A stretch of 28,224 nucleotides of DNA from a virus. Where the stretch lies: positions 1 through 28,224 of IMG/VR virus record IMGVR_UViG_3300034102_001632. One strand, given 5' to 3'. The notes below the pieces were generated by a model. It saw nothing but the letters and a program-made list of their open reading frames with translations, did no database searches and was not told the DNA's origin. Positions 12,994-21,497 of this stretch are shown here, one piece after another (position 1 is the stretch's first letter; each line of letters opens with the position of its first letter). A program made the position numbers and the translations under genes.

Positions 12994-14372
12994 TACCTAA
13001 AAATATATTTCAGTCTTGGATAACTAAAGATCTTCATCCAGAAATACAAAAAAAGGTTAATTTAACAAAACAGTTAAATCCTGAATACAATTATCAACTT
13101 TATACTGATTCAGAAATTGATGAATTTGTAAATACTTTTTATCCAGGAGAAGTATCGGAATGTTTTAATAGATTAAATGTTCCTGTAGCAAAGGTTGATT
13201 TTTGGAGATATCTGGTTCTTTACAAATATGGTGGAATATATGTTGACTTGGATTCATCTATCAATACTTCATTAGATAGTTTTATAAAGGAAGATGATAC
13301 TGCTATTATTACAGCAGAAACTAATCCAAATACTTTCGTTCAATGGGCTTTGATATTTGATAAAGAACATCCAATTCTAAACAAAGTTATTGAATTGGTT
13401 CTTGATAATATTCAACATAATTCATATCCAAATGATATATTAAGAATGACCGGACCTCAGGTTTATTCTAGAGCAATAATGGATGTTCACTTTGATTTGT
13501 TTAATGAAAGGTTGGATTTTGAAAGTATAGATCAAAAAACTGATACTACTTTTTCTAAAAATTCTGTTTCTTATAGAATTTATGGAGTTGACTATAATGA
13601 AAACTTTACTTTTAAATTTCCAGAAAGTACATACCTCTATATTGAAAAGGAACCTTGGAGAGATGAATTAAAGAAAAAAGAATTGCTATGCCCAAAGTTA
13701 AATGTTGATAACATTTATATCTGTCATTACAACAAATTAAAAGAGAGAAAACAATCTCTTTTAGATCAATTCAAAGAGGAAAGAATTTACACATATCAGT
13801 TTGTAGAAAATTTTGATAAAAATGAATGGGTGATATCTGAAATAGAAAAAGAATATCCAAGAGTGTTTAGTGAATGGAAAAAAGGAATCGATTCTTATGA
13901 TGATAATGCTCAGAATTCTGAAAGATCATTAGCATTAAAACACGCATCTATACTGAAGGATATTTTTAAAAAACAATATGAGACTTCATTGATATTGGAA
14001 GATGACGTTACTTTATGTGATAATTTTGTAGAATATTGCAATCTTTTTATGGAGCAACTTCCTAAAGATTGGGATATTGCTTGGGTTGGTTCTTGTTTAA
14101 ATTTGCACGAACCAGAAGTTGATGGTAAGTATGTATATAAAACAAATAGAGGTTCTAGATGCACTCACGCTTTTTTGGTTAGTAAATCTATGGTGAATAA
14201 AGTAATAGATTATATTTCTGATATTAATTTACCATCTGATCATTTTTATAATTATCTGATCAAGGAATTCAATCTAAATAATTATTGGTTCGAACCATCA
14301 TTAGCCATACAAAGCTTAGATTTTCGTTCTGCTATTTCCGGTAATTATTGGAACCAAAGTAATATCAATTGA
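12990..14372 (+). CDS. Two-domain glycosyltransferase: GT32-like plus GT25-like
   Basis: 460 residues carrying two catalytic modules. Residues 1-230 are a DxD sugar-transferase domain of the OCH1 / Gly_transf_sug type (GT32): MIPKNIFQSWI, FWRYLVLYKYGGIYVDLDSS with Asp86 and Asp88. Residues 240-445 are a GT25 domain (LPS galactosyltransferase type): NIYICHYNKLKERKQSL, SLALKHASILKDI, SLILEDDVTL with Glu337-Asp339, and CTHAFLVSKSMV. Each domain keeps its acidic motif, so both may be active, adding two consecutive sugars. The reading frame is continuous. ATG 12990 overlaps the preceding stop. Donor sugars are unknown. Confidence 0.85.
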   Translation: MIPKNIFQSWITKDLHPEIQKKVNLTKQLNPEYNYQLYTDSEIDEFVNTFYPGEVSECFNRLNVPVAKVDFWRYLVLYKYGGIYVDLDSSINTSLDSFIKEDDTAIITAETNPNTFVQWALIFDKEHPILNKVIELVLDNIQHNSYPNDILRMTGPQVYSRAIMDVHFDLFNERLDFESIDQKTDTTFSKNSVSYRIYGVDYNENFTFKFPESTYLYIEKEPWRDELKKKELLCPKLNVDNIYICHYNKLKERKQSLLDQFKEERIYTYQFVENFDKNEWVISEIEKEYPRVFSEWKKGIDSYDDNAQNSERSLALKHASILKDIFKKQYETSLILEDDVTLCDNFVEYCNLFMEQLPKDWDIAWVGSCLNLHEPEVDGKYVYKTNRGSRCTHAFLVSKSMVNKVIDYISDINLPSDHFYNYLIKEFNLNNYWFEPSLAIQSLDFRSAISGNYWNQSNIN

Positions 14373-14381
14373 TTTTTAATT

Positions 14382-15227
14382 ATGAAAGTATGCTTCTCTG
14401 ATTTTTGGACACCTTTTGATCCAAATAATAATTTTTTCATTCACACTTTAAGAGAATTATTTGAAGATATTCAAATAGTAAATCCAGAAGACGCTGATGT
14501 AATGTTTTTCAGTGTCTTTGGGAATGAAAATAAATTGTATAAAAATTGTAAAAAAATATTTTTTACTGGAGAAAATATAAGACCAAATTTTAAAACGTGT
14601 GATTATTCCTTAACTTTTGATTTTGAAAGTTATGATGGTAAAAATTTTAGACTGCCTCTTTGGTATTTTTATATTGACTGGTTTAAAGTAAAAACCTATG
14701 ATAATCCTCAATGGTTAATTCCTGAGGATTATCTTTACGGTAAAAATGAATATTCACTAAAAGAAAAAAATAAGTTTTGTTCTATTGTTTATGGGAAACA
14801 AGTTGATTCTAGAATCAATGCAATTCAAAATATTTCCAGATATAAAGAAGTAGATATTTTTGGAAAAGCAAATCCAAATTATAATTTGCCAGATGGAGAA
14901 AAATATAAATTAGATTTGATTTCAAATTATAAGTTTTCTCTTTGTTATGAAAATTCTATAACTCCGGGATACCATACTGAAAAACTTTTACACGGAAAAG
15001 TTGCTGGAAATATTCCAATTTACTATGGTGATAGTACAATCAAAGATGATTTTAATGCCGATTGCTTTATAAATGCAGCAGAATTATCCGATGATGAGTT
15101 GGTTGAATTGATCAAGCAAATAGATTCGGATGAAAATTTATATAAAAAAATCTTTGATGAACCAATATTTAAACAAAAAATATCATTAGAACCAGTTATA
15201 AAATTTTTTAATGAGGTATGTAAATGA
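14382..15227 (+). CDS. GT10 alpha-1,3/4-fucosyltransferase-like protein
   Basis: 281 residues. The signature of GT10 lies at residues 183-217: YKFSLCYENSITPGYHTEKL followed by GNIPIYYGD, with Glu190, Asn191, Glu200 and Lys201 as the conserved GDP-fucose-binding residues. The N-terminal IFFTGENIRPNF also fits the family. It transfers L-fucose from GDP-L-fucose onto a sugar acceptor, normally GlcNAc. The donor is exactly what gmd and fcl, at the head of this island, produce, so the phage seems to carry both donor synthesis and use. It overlaps the next gene by 4 bases. The acceptor is unknown. GT10 is well supported; the 1,3 versus 1,4 linkage is not readable. Confidence 0.85.
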   Translation: MKVCFSDFWTPFDPNNNFFIHTLRELFEDIQIVNPEDADVMFFSVFGNENKLYKNCKKIFFTGENIRPNFKTCDYSLTFDFESYDGKNFRLPLWYFYIDWFKVKTYDNPQWLIPEDYLYGKNEYSLKEKNKFCSIVYGKQVDSRINAIQNISRYKEVDIFGKANPNYNLPDGEKYKLDLISNYKFSLCYENSITPGYHTEKLLHGKVAGNIPIYYGDSTIKDDFNADCFINAAELSDDELVELIKQIDSDENLYKKIFDEPIFKQKISLEPVIKFFNEVCK

Positions 15228-15952
15228 ATTTACATCTAATCTCATTTGCTTCTCCAGAAGAAAAGTACTCTTTTACGATGAATAGGTTTTATAATGAAGC
15301 AGTAAATATGGAAGTATTTAAATCCATTAATTTATTCTCTGAAAAAAATTGTTTCGAATACTGTGAAGAATTATTAGAACATAAACATTTTATGGAGTCC
15401 ACAAAAGCATATGGTTTTTGGATTTGGAAAATGTTTTTAATATCTGAGTTGATGAAATCAATACCAGAAAATGATGTTATTTGTTACGCTGATGTTGGGT
15501 GTACTTTTAATAGAGATGGAAGAGAAAGAATGTGTGAATATTATTCCTCTGTGATGGAAAGGGGTTCATTATGTTTTGATATTTTTCATCCAGAAAAAGA
15601 ATATACAAAATTTGATACTTACTTTAGAATATTTCCATACGATAAAAGTTATTTTGATAGTGGACAAAGATGTGCAACAACTTACTTTTTAAAAAATAAC
15701 GAAACAAATAGAAAAATTGTAGATGAATTTAAATCAATAAGTGTAGAAAATAATTATCATTATATTGATGACTCCCAATCTTTAATACCAAATTGCAAAA
15801 CTTTTAGAGGAGAACATAGATTTGATCAATCTATCTTTTCATTATTGAGTAAAAAATATAGTTTTTACTGCATACCTGATGAAACTTATTGGCATCCAAA
15901 TTGGGCAGTAAATGGAAAAAAATATCCCATATGGGCAACAAGAATAAAATAG
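15224..15952 (+). CDS. Putative glycosyltransferase of the GxWIWK / YxDxGC type
   Basis: 242 residues. Features shared, as I recall, by a group of uncharacterised polysaccharide-cluster proteins: AYGFWIWKMFLI, NDVICYADVGCTFN (DxG in place of DxD) and HRFDQSIFSLLSKKY. The order (aromatic-Trp-Lys, an acidic beta-strand end, an R-x-DQS helix) resembles GT-A transferases, but the first acidic motif is not a classical DxD. Starts by ATGA overlap. Role inferred from motifs and neighbours. Confidence 0.6.
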   Translation: MNLHLISFASPEEKYSFTMNRFYNEAVNMEVFKSINLFSEKNCFEYCEELLEHKHFMESTKAYGFWIWKMFLISELMKSIPENDVICYADVGCTFNRDGRERMCEYYSSVMERGSLCFDIFHPEKEYTKFDTYFRIFPYDKSYFDSGQRCATTYFLKNNETNRKIVDEFKSISVENNYHYIDDSQSLIPNCKTFRGEHRFDQSIFSLLSKKYSFYCIPDETYWHPNWAVNGKKYPIWATRIK

Positions 15953-15962
15953 GATTAATATT

Positions 15963-16751
15963 ATGATTTATGTAACTGGTTCTAATGGGTTAATTGGAAA
16001 AAGATTTTTGGAATTATTTGATGGTCCAATTACCAAAGTTTCTTATAGAGACAATCCTCAAGATGTTTTTGAATCTCATAAAAACTCTTGTTTAATTCAT
16101 TTTGCTTGGAGTTCCAATACAAGGAATACATATGAAGAGTTTGAAAAATTTGTAAAAAGTGATGTAATTAACAGTAAAAAAATATTTGATTTTTATTCTA
16201 AAAAGAATCCAAATGGAAAAATAATTTTCATTTCGAGTGCTGGTGGACTTTATACTGATTATGAAAGAACCGTTGATGAAAATACAAAAGTAAATTCAAA
16301 GACTCTTTATGGTGATCTTAAATTACAAGTTGAAAGTATCCTAAAAACTATTGATTGCAATAGTATTGTGTTGAGAGTTTCTAATGTATGGGGTGGAAAA
16401 ATAGTATCTTCGGATAGAATTAACGGATTGATTGATAAACTTTTTAATATACTTAATACTGAAAATACAATTGAACTGTATACAAATTTAGATACTAGAA
16501 TTGATATAATACACGTTGATGATCTCATCAATTTAATTCAGAAATGTATAGAAACAGATTTATACATTAAACACGATATGTTTGTTGTTGGATCCCAAAG
16601 TTTGACGATTAAAGAAATTTTAGATAAAATTACTTCTGCTGGATATTTAAATATTAAATTGAGTAGGAAAGAATCTAAGTCTTATTTGCACGTAGAAAAT
16701 AGTAGGGTATCAACGACATTTGATTGGAAACCTAAGTACAAATTGATATGA
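15963..16751 (+). CDS. NAD-dependent sugar-nucleotide epimerase/dehydratase (extended SDR)
   Basis: 262 residues. N-terminal YVTGSNGLIGKRF (GxxGxxG), then IHFAWSSN, IFISSAGGLY and YGDLK, the YxxxK catalytic pair, and RVSNVWGG. It is somewhat shorter than the usual 300-340 residues of the family and is the more divergent of the two epimerase-like genes here. It should act on a nucleotide sugar in the cytoplasm; substrate unknown. Overlaps the next gene by 4 bases. Confidence 0.78.
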   Translation: MIYVTGSNGLIGKRFLELFDGPITKVSYRDNPQDVFESHKNSCLIHFAWSSNTRNTYEEFEKFVKSDVINSKKIFDFYSKKNPNGKIIFISSAGGLYTDYERTVDENTKVNSKTLYGDLKLQVESILKTIDCNSIVLRVSNVWGGKIVSSDRINGLIDKLFNILNTENTIELYTNLDTRIDIIHVDDLINLIQKCIETDLYIKHDMFVVGSQSLTIKEILDKITSAGYLNIKLSRKESKSYLHVENSRVSTTFDWKPKYKLI

Positions 16752-17542
16752 AAGTAGCTCTTTTAGTTTGCGGTCAGATGAGAACATTTGACCATCCAAA
16801 AGTAATAAATTATTTAAATCAATTCATTCAAAAATTTAATTGTGATGTTTTTTTATCAACTTGGAATAATAGAGGAGTTTCTGTTTGGAGTGAACACGCA
16901 TTAAAAAACCAATTAGAAATTCAAGAAAAAGAAAAAAATAAAATTATTACAAGTAATGATATTGAATTAATCAAAAATATTAAAAAATTTAAAATAGAAG
17001 ACTATGAAGATTTTTTAATAAATCAATGTGATTTTGAAATGAGTTCTTTATTAACTCAATCTTCTGATAATTTATATTTCTCAAAAGCAACGAGTATTCC
17101 ATCACTGTATAAACTGTATTCTTCTTTTCAATTACTGGAAGAGTATGTAAATGAAAAACAAATTAAATATGATATAATTATAAAAACAAGACCAGATTTT
17201 CTACACGTCCATACTGATGTGGAAAAATATTTTGAAAGATCTAATGATACTCTTTTTCATATTAATACGGGAATAACATATTGTCCTGATAGAGTTTATG
17301 AAATGTTCTTATTATCTTCACCAAAAATTATGAAAACAGTTTGTGAGTCTTGGTTAAACTATAAAGAATTATTGGAAACCAATTACTCATTGCATATGTC
17401 TAAATTTGATGCCTGTAGGTTAGTATATTCTCAGTGCATATTAAATAATATTAAAATTGAGTCATTTGATAAAGTTCTTGGTGATGTCTTAAGAGTTGAA
17501 AATTATGATGATTATCAGTCGTTTGAAAACTTATTTTTGTAA
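16748..17542 (+). CDS. Putative glycosyltransferase, GQMRTF / TRPD family (copy 1 of 3)
   Basis: 264 residues. Starts MKVALLVCGQMRTFDHP, has CDVFLSTWNNRG near residue 33, and YDIIIKTRPDFLHVHTD near residue 140. This pattern (G-x-x-R-x-F, D-x-F-x-S-x-W, Y-D-x-x-I-x-x-R-x-D) is shared by the genes at 18653 and 19386. It occurs in proteins found in capsule and LPS clusters, and the R-x-D acidic motif is placed like the DxD of GT-A enzymes. No biochemical function is certain. ATG overlaps the previous stop. Confidence 0.6.
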   Translation: MKVALLVCGQMRTFDHPKVINYLNQFIQKFNCDVFLSTWNNRGVSVWSEHALKNQLEIQEKEKNKIITSNDIELIKNIKKFKIEDYEDFLINQCDFEMSSLLTQSSDNLYFSKATSIPSLYKLYSSFQLLEEYVNEKQIKYDIIIKTRPDFLHVHTDVEKYFERSNDTLFHINTGITYCPDRVYEMFLLSSPKIMKTVCESWLNYKELLETNYSLHMSKFDACRLVYSQCILNNIKIESFDKVLGDVLRVENYDDYQSFENLFL

Positions 17543-17544
17543 AT

Positions 17545-18651
17545 ATGAAAAATAGAGATTTTTGTATATTGGATAATAAAAGTCCAATTAAAGAATTAGT
17601 AACGTTTAAAAATTTTCCTGTTTATATGGGATGTGTAACCACTCCTGTTGAGGAGGATTTATTTTTTGATCAGGTTTGGGGTTGTTCCAATAACGAGATT
17701 GTACAATTAAAAAATTTAATTGATCCAAATATCCTATATGAAAATTCTCATACACCAGGAAGTGTGGGGAAAATTTGGCAACTCCATCATCAAAGGTTCT
17801 TTAATTTTATTAAAGAAAATTCTTTTGGTGTTGAAAATTACTTGGAAATAGGTGGAGCATCTGGAAATTTATGGAATAATTTTTCCACACTAGAAAACAA
17901 ATTTACTTATTCAATCATTGAACCATCGGATCAAGTATCAACCGATAGTAGGTTAAAATATATTAAAGGTTTTTATGAAGATCAAGTATTTGATAAAAAA
18001 TATAAATGTATAATTCACTCTCATCTATTTGAACACGTTTATAATCCTATTAATTTTTTAAACAAAATATGCAATGATTTAACCGAAGATGGAGTTCAGT
18101 TTATTTCAATTCCAAATATGAGGTTTTGGTTAAAAAAAGGATATACCAATACAATCAATTTTGAACATACTTTTTATATTGATGAGTTTGTTTTAGAATA
18201 TCTTTTAAACAAGTGTGGATTTGTGGTTGAAAATAAAGTAGTTGATAACCATTCAATATTCATTAAAGCATCGAAATCGTCAAATATTGAAAAGGTTGAA
18301 TTTAATTTTTCTTATGTTAAAGATTTATTTTTAGATTATGTTAATTTTTTAACTACTGATGTTATTGATATTAAAGAAAAGATTGTAGAAAATAAAACCT
18401 ATCTTTTTGGAGCACACATTTTTTCACAAACATTGTTGAATTTTGGTCTCGATGAAAATTTAGTTGTTTCAATTTTGGATAATGATCCAAGTAAACAAAA
18501 TAAAAGATTGTATGGCACAAAACTTTTTATCAATTCTCCAGAAGTTTTAAAAAATATTCCATCACCAGTGGTAATATTAAGAGCAGGCGTTTATAATGAA
18601 GAGATAAAATTGCAACTTCTGAATATTAATTCCTCTATCATTTTCATATAA
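17545..18651 (+). CDS. Sugar C-methyltransferase-like protein
   Basis: 368 residues with the three-part layout of TDP-sugar C-methyltransferases (Methyltransf_13 / _23 / _14). The N-terminal part should bind zinc, but the usual Cys cluster is not evident: the visible Cys are isolated (FCILDNK, MGCVTTP, GCSNN), so it may be degenerate. The central SAM domain reads NYLEIGGASGNLW, then CIIHSHLFEHVYNPINFL. The C-terminal domain (YLFGAHIFSQTLL, SILDNDPSKQNKRLYG) matches the family end. It probably adds a methyl to a sugar nucleotide or glycan; substrate unknown. Confidence 0.72.
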   Translation: MKNRDFCILDNKSPIKELVTFKNFPVYMGCVTTPVEEDLFFDQVWGCSNNEIVQLKNLIDPNILYENSHTPGSVGKIWQLHHQRFFNFIKENSFGVENYLEIGGASGNLWNNFSTLENKFTYSIIEPSDQVSTDSRLKYIKGFYEDQVFDKKYKCIIHSHLFEHVYNPINFLNKICNDLTEDGVQFISIPNMRFWLKKGYTNTINFEHTFYIDEFVLEYLLNKCGFVVENKVVDNHSIFIKASKSSNIEKVEFNFSYVKDLFLDYVNFLTTDVIDIKEKIVENKTYLFGAHIFSQTLLNFGLDENLVVSILDNDPSKQNKRLYGTKLFINSPEVLKNIPSPVVILRAGVYNEEIKLQLLNINSSIIFI

Positions 18652-18652
18652 A

Positions 18653-19381
18653 ATGAAAATAGCATTACTTTTAATTGGTAGATTAGATAGTTTTGTTGAT
18701 GACTATCCTTCTTTAAAGGAGTTTGTTCTGGATGATTATTCTCCAGATATTTTCTTTTCTGGACATCCAAATAAAATGGGATTAGAATTTTGTGAGAAAA
18801 AAATTCAAGATCTTTGGAAACCAAAAAAATATATTTTAAGGGAGTATACTGAAAAAGTTAGAAAAGAAGTTCATCCAAACGATGAAAAATTTAATCAATT
18901 TAAAAGATCAGAAACCACACCAAACACTTGGTTGTCTGGAATGTATAATCTTAAATTGGTAAACGATTTGAAAAAAGAATATGAAAAAGAAAATAATTTT
19001 ACATATGATGTTTGTATAAAGGCAAGAACAGATGTCATATGGCACAGTCATATAACAAATGAACAAATTATGTTATCTAATATCGATAACAATATTTTGA
19101 TTCCAACTGCTTGGGACTTTAAATCTGTAAGTCCATATGGAGTATCAGATACTTCAGCTATTTGTAATTCAAGGAGTATGGATTTATATTCATCATTTAT
19201 CAATTATGTCGATGCATATTTTGATGAAGGCAACATTTTTCATCCAGAAACCTTGAATGGAATCCATATAGATAGAATGGGATTGCTTAGAATCCCGGTA
19301 AACACTGGGATTGATCCATTCACAAAGGAACCAAATAAATCTGGATGGTTTGTAATGAATCCTAATAGACGTTTTTATTGA
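18653..19381 (+). CDS. Putative glycosyltransferase, GQMRTF / TRPD family (copy 2 of 3)
   Basis: 242 residues. MKIALLLIGRLDSF at the start, PDIFFSGHPN near residue 32 and YDVCIKARTDVIWH near residue 120 align with the genes at 16748 and 19386. The copies are very divergent between the motifs, so duplication is old or they were acquired separately. It starts one base after the previous stop. Proposed role: sugar transfer in the same glycan; weakly supported. Confidence 0.55.
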   Translation: MKIALLLIGRLDSFVDDYPSLKEFVLDDYSPDIFFSGHPNKMGLEFCEKKIQDLWKPKKYILREYTEKVRKEVHPNDEKFNQFKRSETTPNTWLSGMYNLKLVNDLKKEYEKENNFTYDVCIKARTDVIWHSHITNEQIMLSNIDNNILIPTAWDFKSVSPYGVSDTSAICNSRSMDLYSSFINYVDAYFDEGNIFHPETLNGIHIDRMGLLRIPVNTGIDPFTKEPNKSGWFVMNPNRRFY

Positions 19382-19385
19382 ATTT

Positions 19386-20057
19386 ATGAAATTAGCTATT
19401 TGTTTTTTTGGTTATCCAAGATTTTATGATATGTGGCGGGAGAAGTTTGGTAATTTTTATTCTGGATGTGAAGTAGACTTTTATGCTCATTTTTGGGAAG
19501 ATGATAATTTAGATAAAGAAAGATTAATATCTGAATTTAATTTCAAAGATGTAATCATAGAACAACAGAAAACAGATTTTTTAGAACTTCCAGAAGAAGT
19601 AGATTTATCCAAGATTAGTAAAAATATATTTGAAACTCTTTCTCCTCTTTATTCATTAAAAAGAGTTGGTGAATTGGTAAGAAAGTTTGATTCGGAATAT
19701 GATTTTGTTATTATCACAAGAACTGACATTGGTTGTATGACTGATGAAAGTTTGATTGATTATGAATTTAATAAAGATGAACTTTATTTTTCATATGTGT
19801 TAGGTGATGAATGGTTAAACACTCATCTTGATGCTAAGTGGTTTTGTGCCTCTGCAGATAAACTTTTAAACATATGTGACGTATATGATAATTTGACAAA
19901 ATATTTGGTTGATGATAAAATATCTTTATGCCACCATAGATTATTTTTTCATAGTTTAAGAGATTATCGTGATAAAATGAATATGGTTTGTGTAAATTCA
20001 ACTAACACTAACGGTGGTTGGTTTTTTATAAGAAACGGAACACTCTCAGAAATTTAA
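19386..20057 (+). CDS. Putative glycosyltransferase, GQMRTF / TRPD family (copy 3 of 3)
   Basis: 223 residues. MKLAICFFGYPRFYDMW at the start, VDFYAHFWEDDN near residue 30 and YDFVIITRTDIGC near residue 108 carry the three shared motifs. It is the shortest copy, and His-Phe-Trp replaces the Ser-x-Trp of copy 1. Four bases separate it from copy 2, so the two are certainly co-transcribed. Function inferred only from motif placement and context. Confidence 0.55.
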   Translation: MKLAICFFGYPRFYDMWREKFGNFYSGCEVDFYAHFWEDDNLDKERLISEFNFKDVIIEQQKTDFLELPEEVDLSKISKNIFETLSPLYSLKRVGELVRKFDSEYDFVIITRTDIGCMTDESLIDYEFNKDELYFSYVLGDEWLNTHLDAKWFCASADKLLNICDVYDNLTKYLVDDKISLCHHRLFFHSLRDYRDKMNMVCVNSTNTNGGWFFIRNGTLSEI

Positions 20058-20069
20058 GTAGATTAAAGT

Positions 20070-21497
20070 ATGAACATTTTATTTCCTATTGCTGGTCTTG
20101 GTACTAGATTTAAAAATAACGGATATATTGATCCCAAACCATTCGTAAAGTTTAAGGGAAAACCACTGATTGAGTGGGCTATTTCATCTTTGAAACTTAC
20201 TGGTAAGTATTATGTTATTGTGAATGGTTTAGAGAAAGAATATATTAAAGTTCTCAATACAATTAAAGAAAAATATTATCTTGATCTTGAGATTGTTGAT
20301 ATTGGAAAATCAACTCTTGGTCAAGCAGAGACTTGTCTCTTAGGTATTCAGAAGGCTAATATTGATCCTTCTGAGCAATTGATCATTACTAATTGTGATC
20401 AGTATACTCCTTGGAACTCTAATAAGTTTTTGAGTTTCATTCGTGACAATAATCCTGATGGAGTTGTAAGCACCTACGATCATCCCAATATTCAGATTGG
20501 ATCTGAAAGTCCTTATAGTCATATTGAACTTGACGATAGTGGATATGCAACTCGACTTGCTGAAAAAGTTGCCATCTCATCTCTTGCTCTCAATGGAATT
20601 TTTTATTGGAAAGAGGGTAACTATTTCATTGATAGCACTCAAAGATTAATGAATGATGATAGTGATGCTGGTTGGTCTACTGGTAAAATGTCTTGTGTCA
20701 AAGAAAAGTATGTCTCTTTGACTTACAACTATTTGATTTCTGAAGGTAAAAAGATTATGAATTATCATATGCAAGATGATGAGTTTGTATCACTGGGAAG
20801 TCCAAATGATATTATGTTGCATATTAAGAGACAGAATGTGATGCAGGCTGTTGAAGATCTTCGTAACGGTAAACCAATCGTTATGGTTGATGATTATGAT
20901 CGTGAGTTTGAAGGTGATATTGTTCTTGCTGCAGAGAAGGCAACTGAAGAAAATCTTCTTTTTGCAATGCGCCACGCAAGAGGTTTGATGTGTCTTCCCT
21001 GCACTCAAGAAAAACTTGATCAGTTTGGTATTCCTATGATGCATACAAATGGATGTGATGCATTTGGAACTCCTTTTGCAACCAGTATTGATGCGGTTGA
21101 AGGAGCAACCACTGGTATGTCTGTTAGTGATCGTGTCGCAACTATTAGTACTTTTATTTCCGACACTTCTAAACCATCTTCTCTTGCTCAACCTGGACAT
21201 TTGTTCCCTCTTCGTGCCCGTCCTGGTCTTCTTACCGAACGTCGTGGTCATACTGAAGGATGTGTTGAGATTCTTAAACTTGCAGGTCTCAAGCAAGTCG
21301 GTGTTATCATCGAGATTATGGATGAGTATGGTAAGATGATTAAGGGTGATGCACTTAAGCAATTTGCTGATATCTACAATCTCACTTTTGTTTCTATTGA
21401 AGAACTATATGATGAGGTTTACAATAAGGAATCTACTGGTAGTGTTCCCCTGTCTGCTGTAGATGAAAAAACTCTTGAGTCTATGGCAAAAATTTAA
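20070..21497 (+). CDS. Fusion: sugar nucleotidyltransferase + 3,4-dihydroxy-2-butanone-4-phosphate synthase (RibB) domain
   Basis: 475 residues in one unbroken frame. Residues 1-245 are an NTP_transferase domain: LFPIAGLGTRFKNNGYIDPK with the GxGTR nucleotide loop and Lys23, and ITNCDQ with Asp110 for metal binding. Residues 256-452 are a complete RibB-type domain: VDDYDREFEGD (Arg278, Glu279, Glu281, Asp283), GIPMMHTNGCDAFGTPF, SDRVATI, QPGHLFPLRA and RRGHTEG (His394). All residues I know to be needed for converting ribulose-5-phosphate to dihydroxybutanone phosphate plus formate are present; one usual Asn in the first motif is Phe. In cyanobacteria RibB is normally fused to GTP cyclohydrolase II (RibBA), not to a nucleotidyltransferase. 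There is no other riboflavin gene here. An internal ATG at 20841 sits at the domain junction but lacks a ribosome binding site. A tail of about 23 residues follows the RibB domain. Confidence 0.88.
   Translation: MNILFPIAGLGTRFKNNGYIDPKPFVKFKGKPLIEWAISSLKLTGKYYVIVNGLEKEYIKVLNTIKEKYYLDLEIVDIGKSTLGQAETCLLGIQKANIDPSEQLIITNCDQYTPWNSNKFLSFIRDNNPDGVVSTYDHPNIQIGSESPYSHIELDDSGYATRLAEKVAISSLALNGIFYWKEGNYFIDSTQRLMNDDSDAGWSTGKMSCVKEKYVSLTYNYLISEGKKIMNYHMQDDEFVSLGSPNDIMLHIKRQNVMQAVEDLRNGKPIVMVDDYDREFEGDIVLAAEKATEENLLFAMRHARGLMCLPCTQEKLDQFGIPMMHTNGCDAFGTPFATSIDAVEGATTGMSVSDRVATISTFISDTSKPSSLAQPGHLFPLRARPGLLTERRGHTEGCVEILKLAGLKQVGVIIEIMDEYGKMIKGDALKQFADIYNLTFVSIEELYDEVYNKESTGSVPLSAVDEKTLESMAKI

Noticed and set aside
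20790-21362. 190-codon minus-strand open frame opposite the RibB half of the fusion
   Set aside because: Shadow of the conserved RibB coding sequence; no recognisable motif or ribosome binding site.
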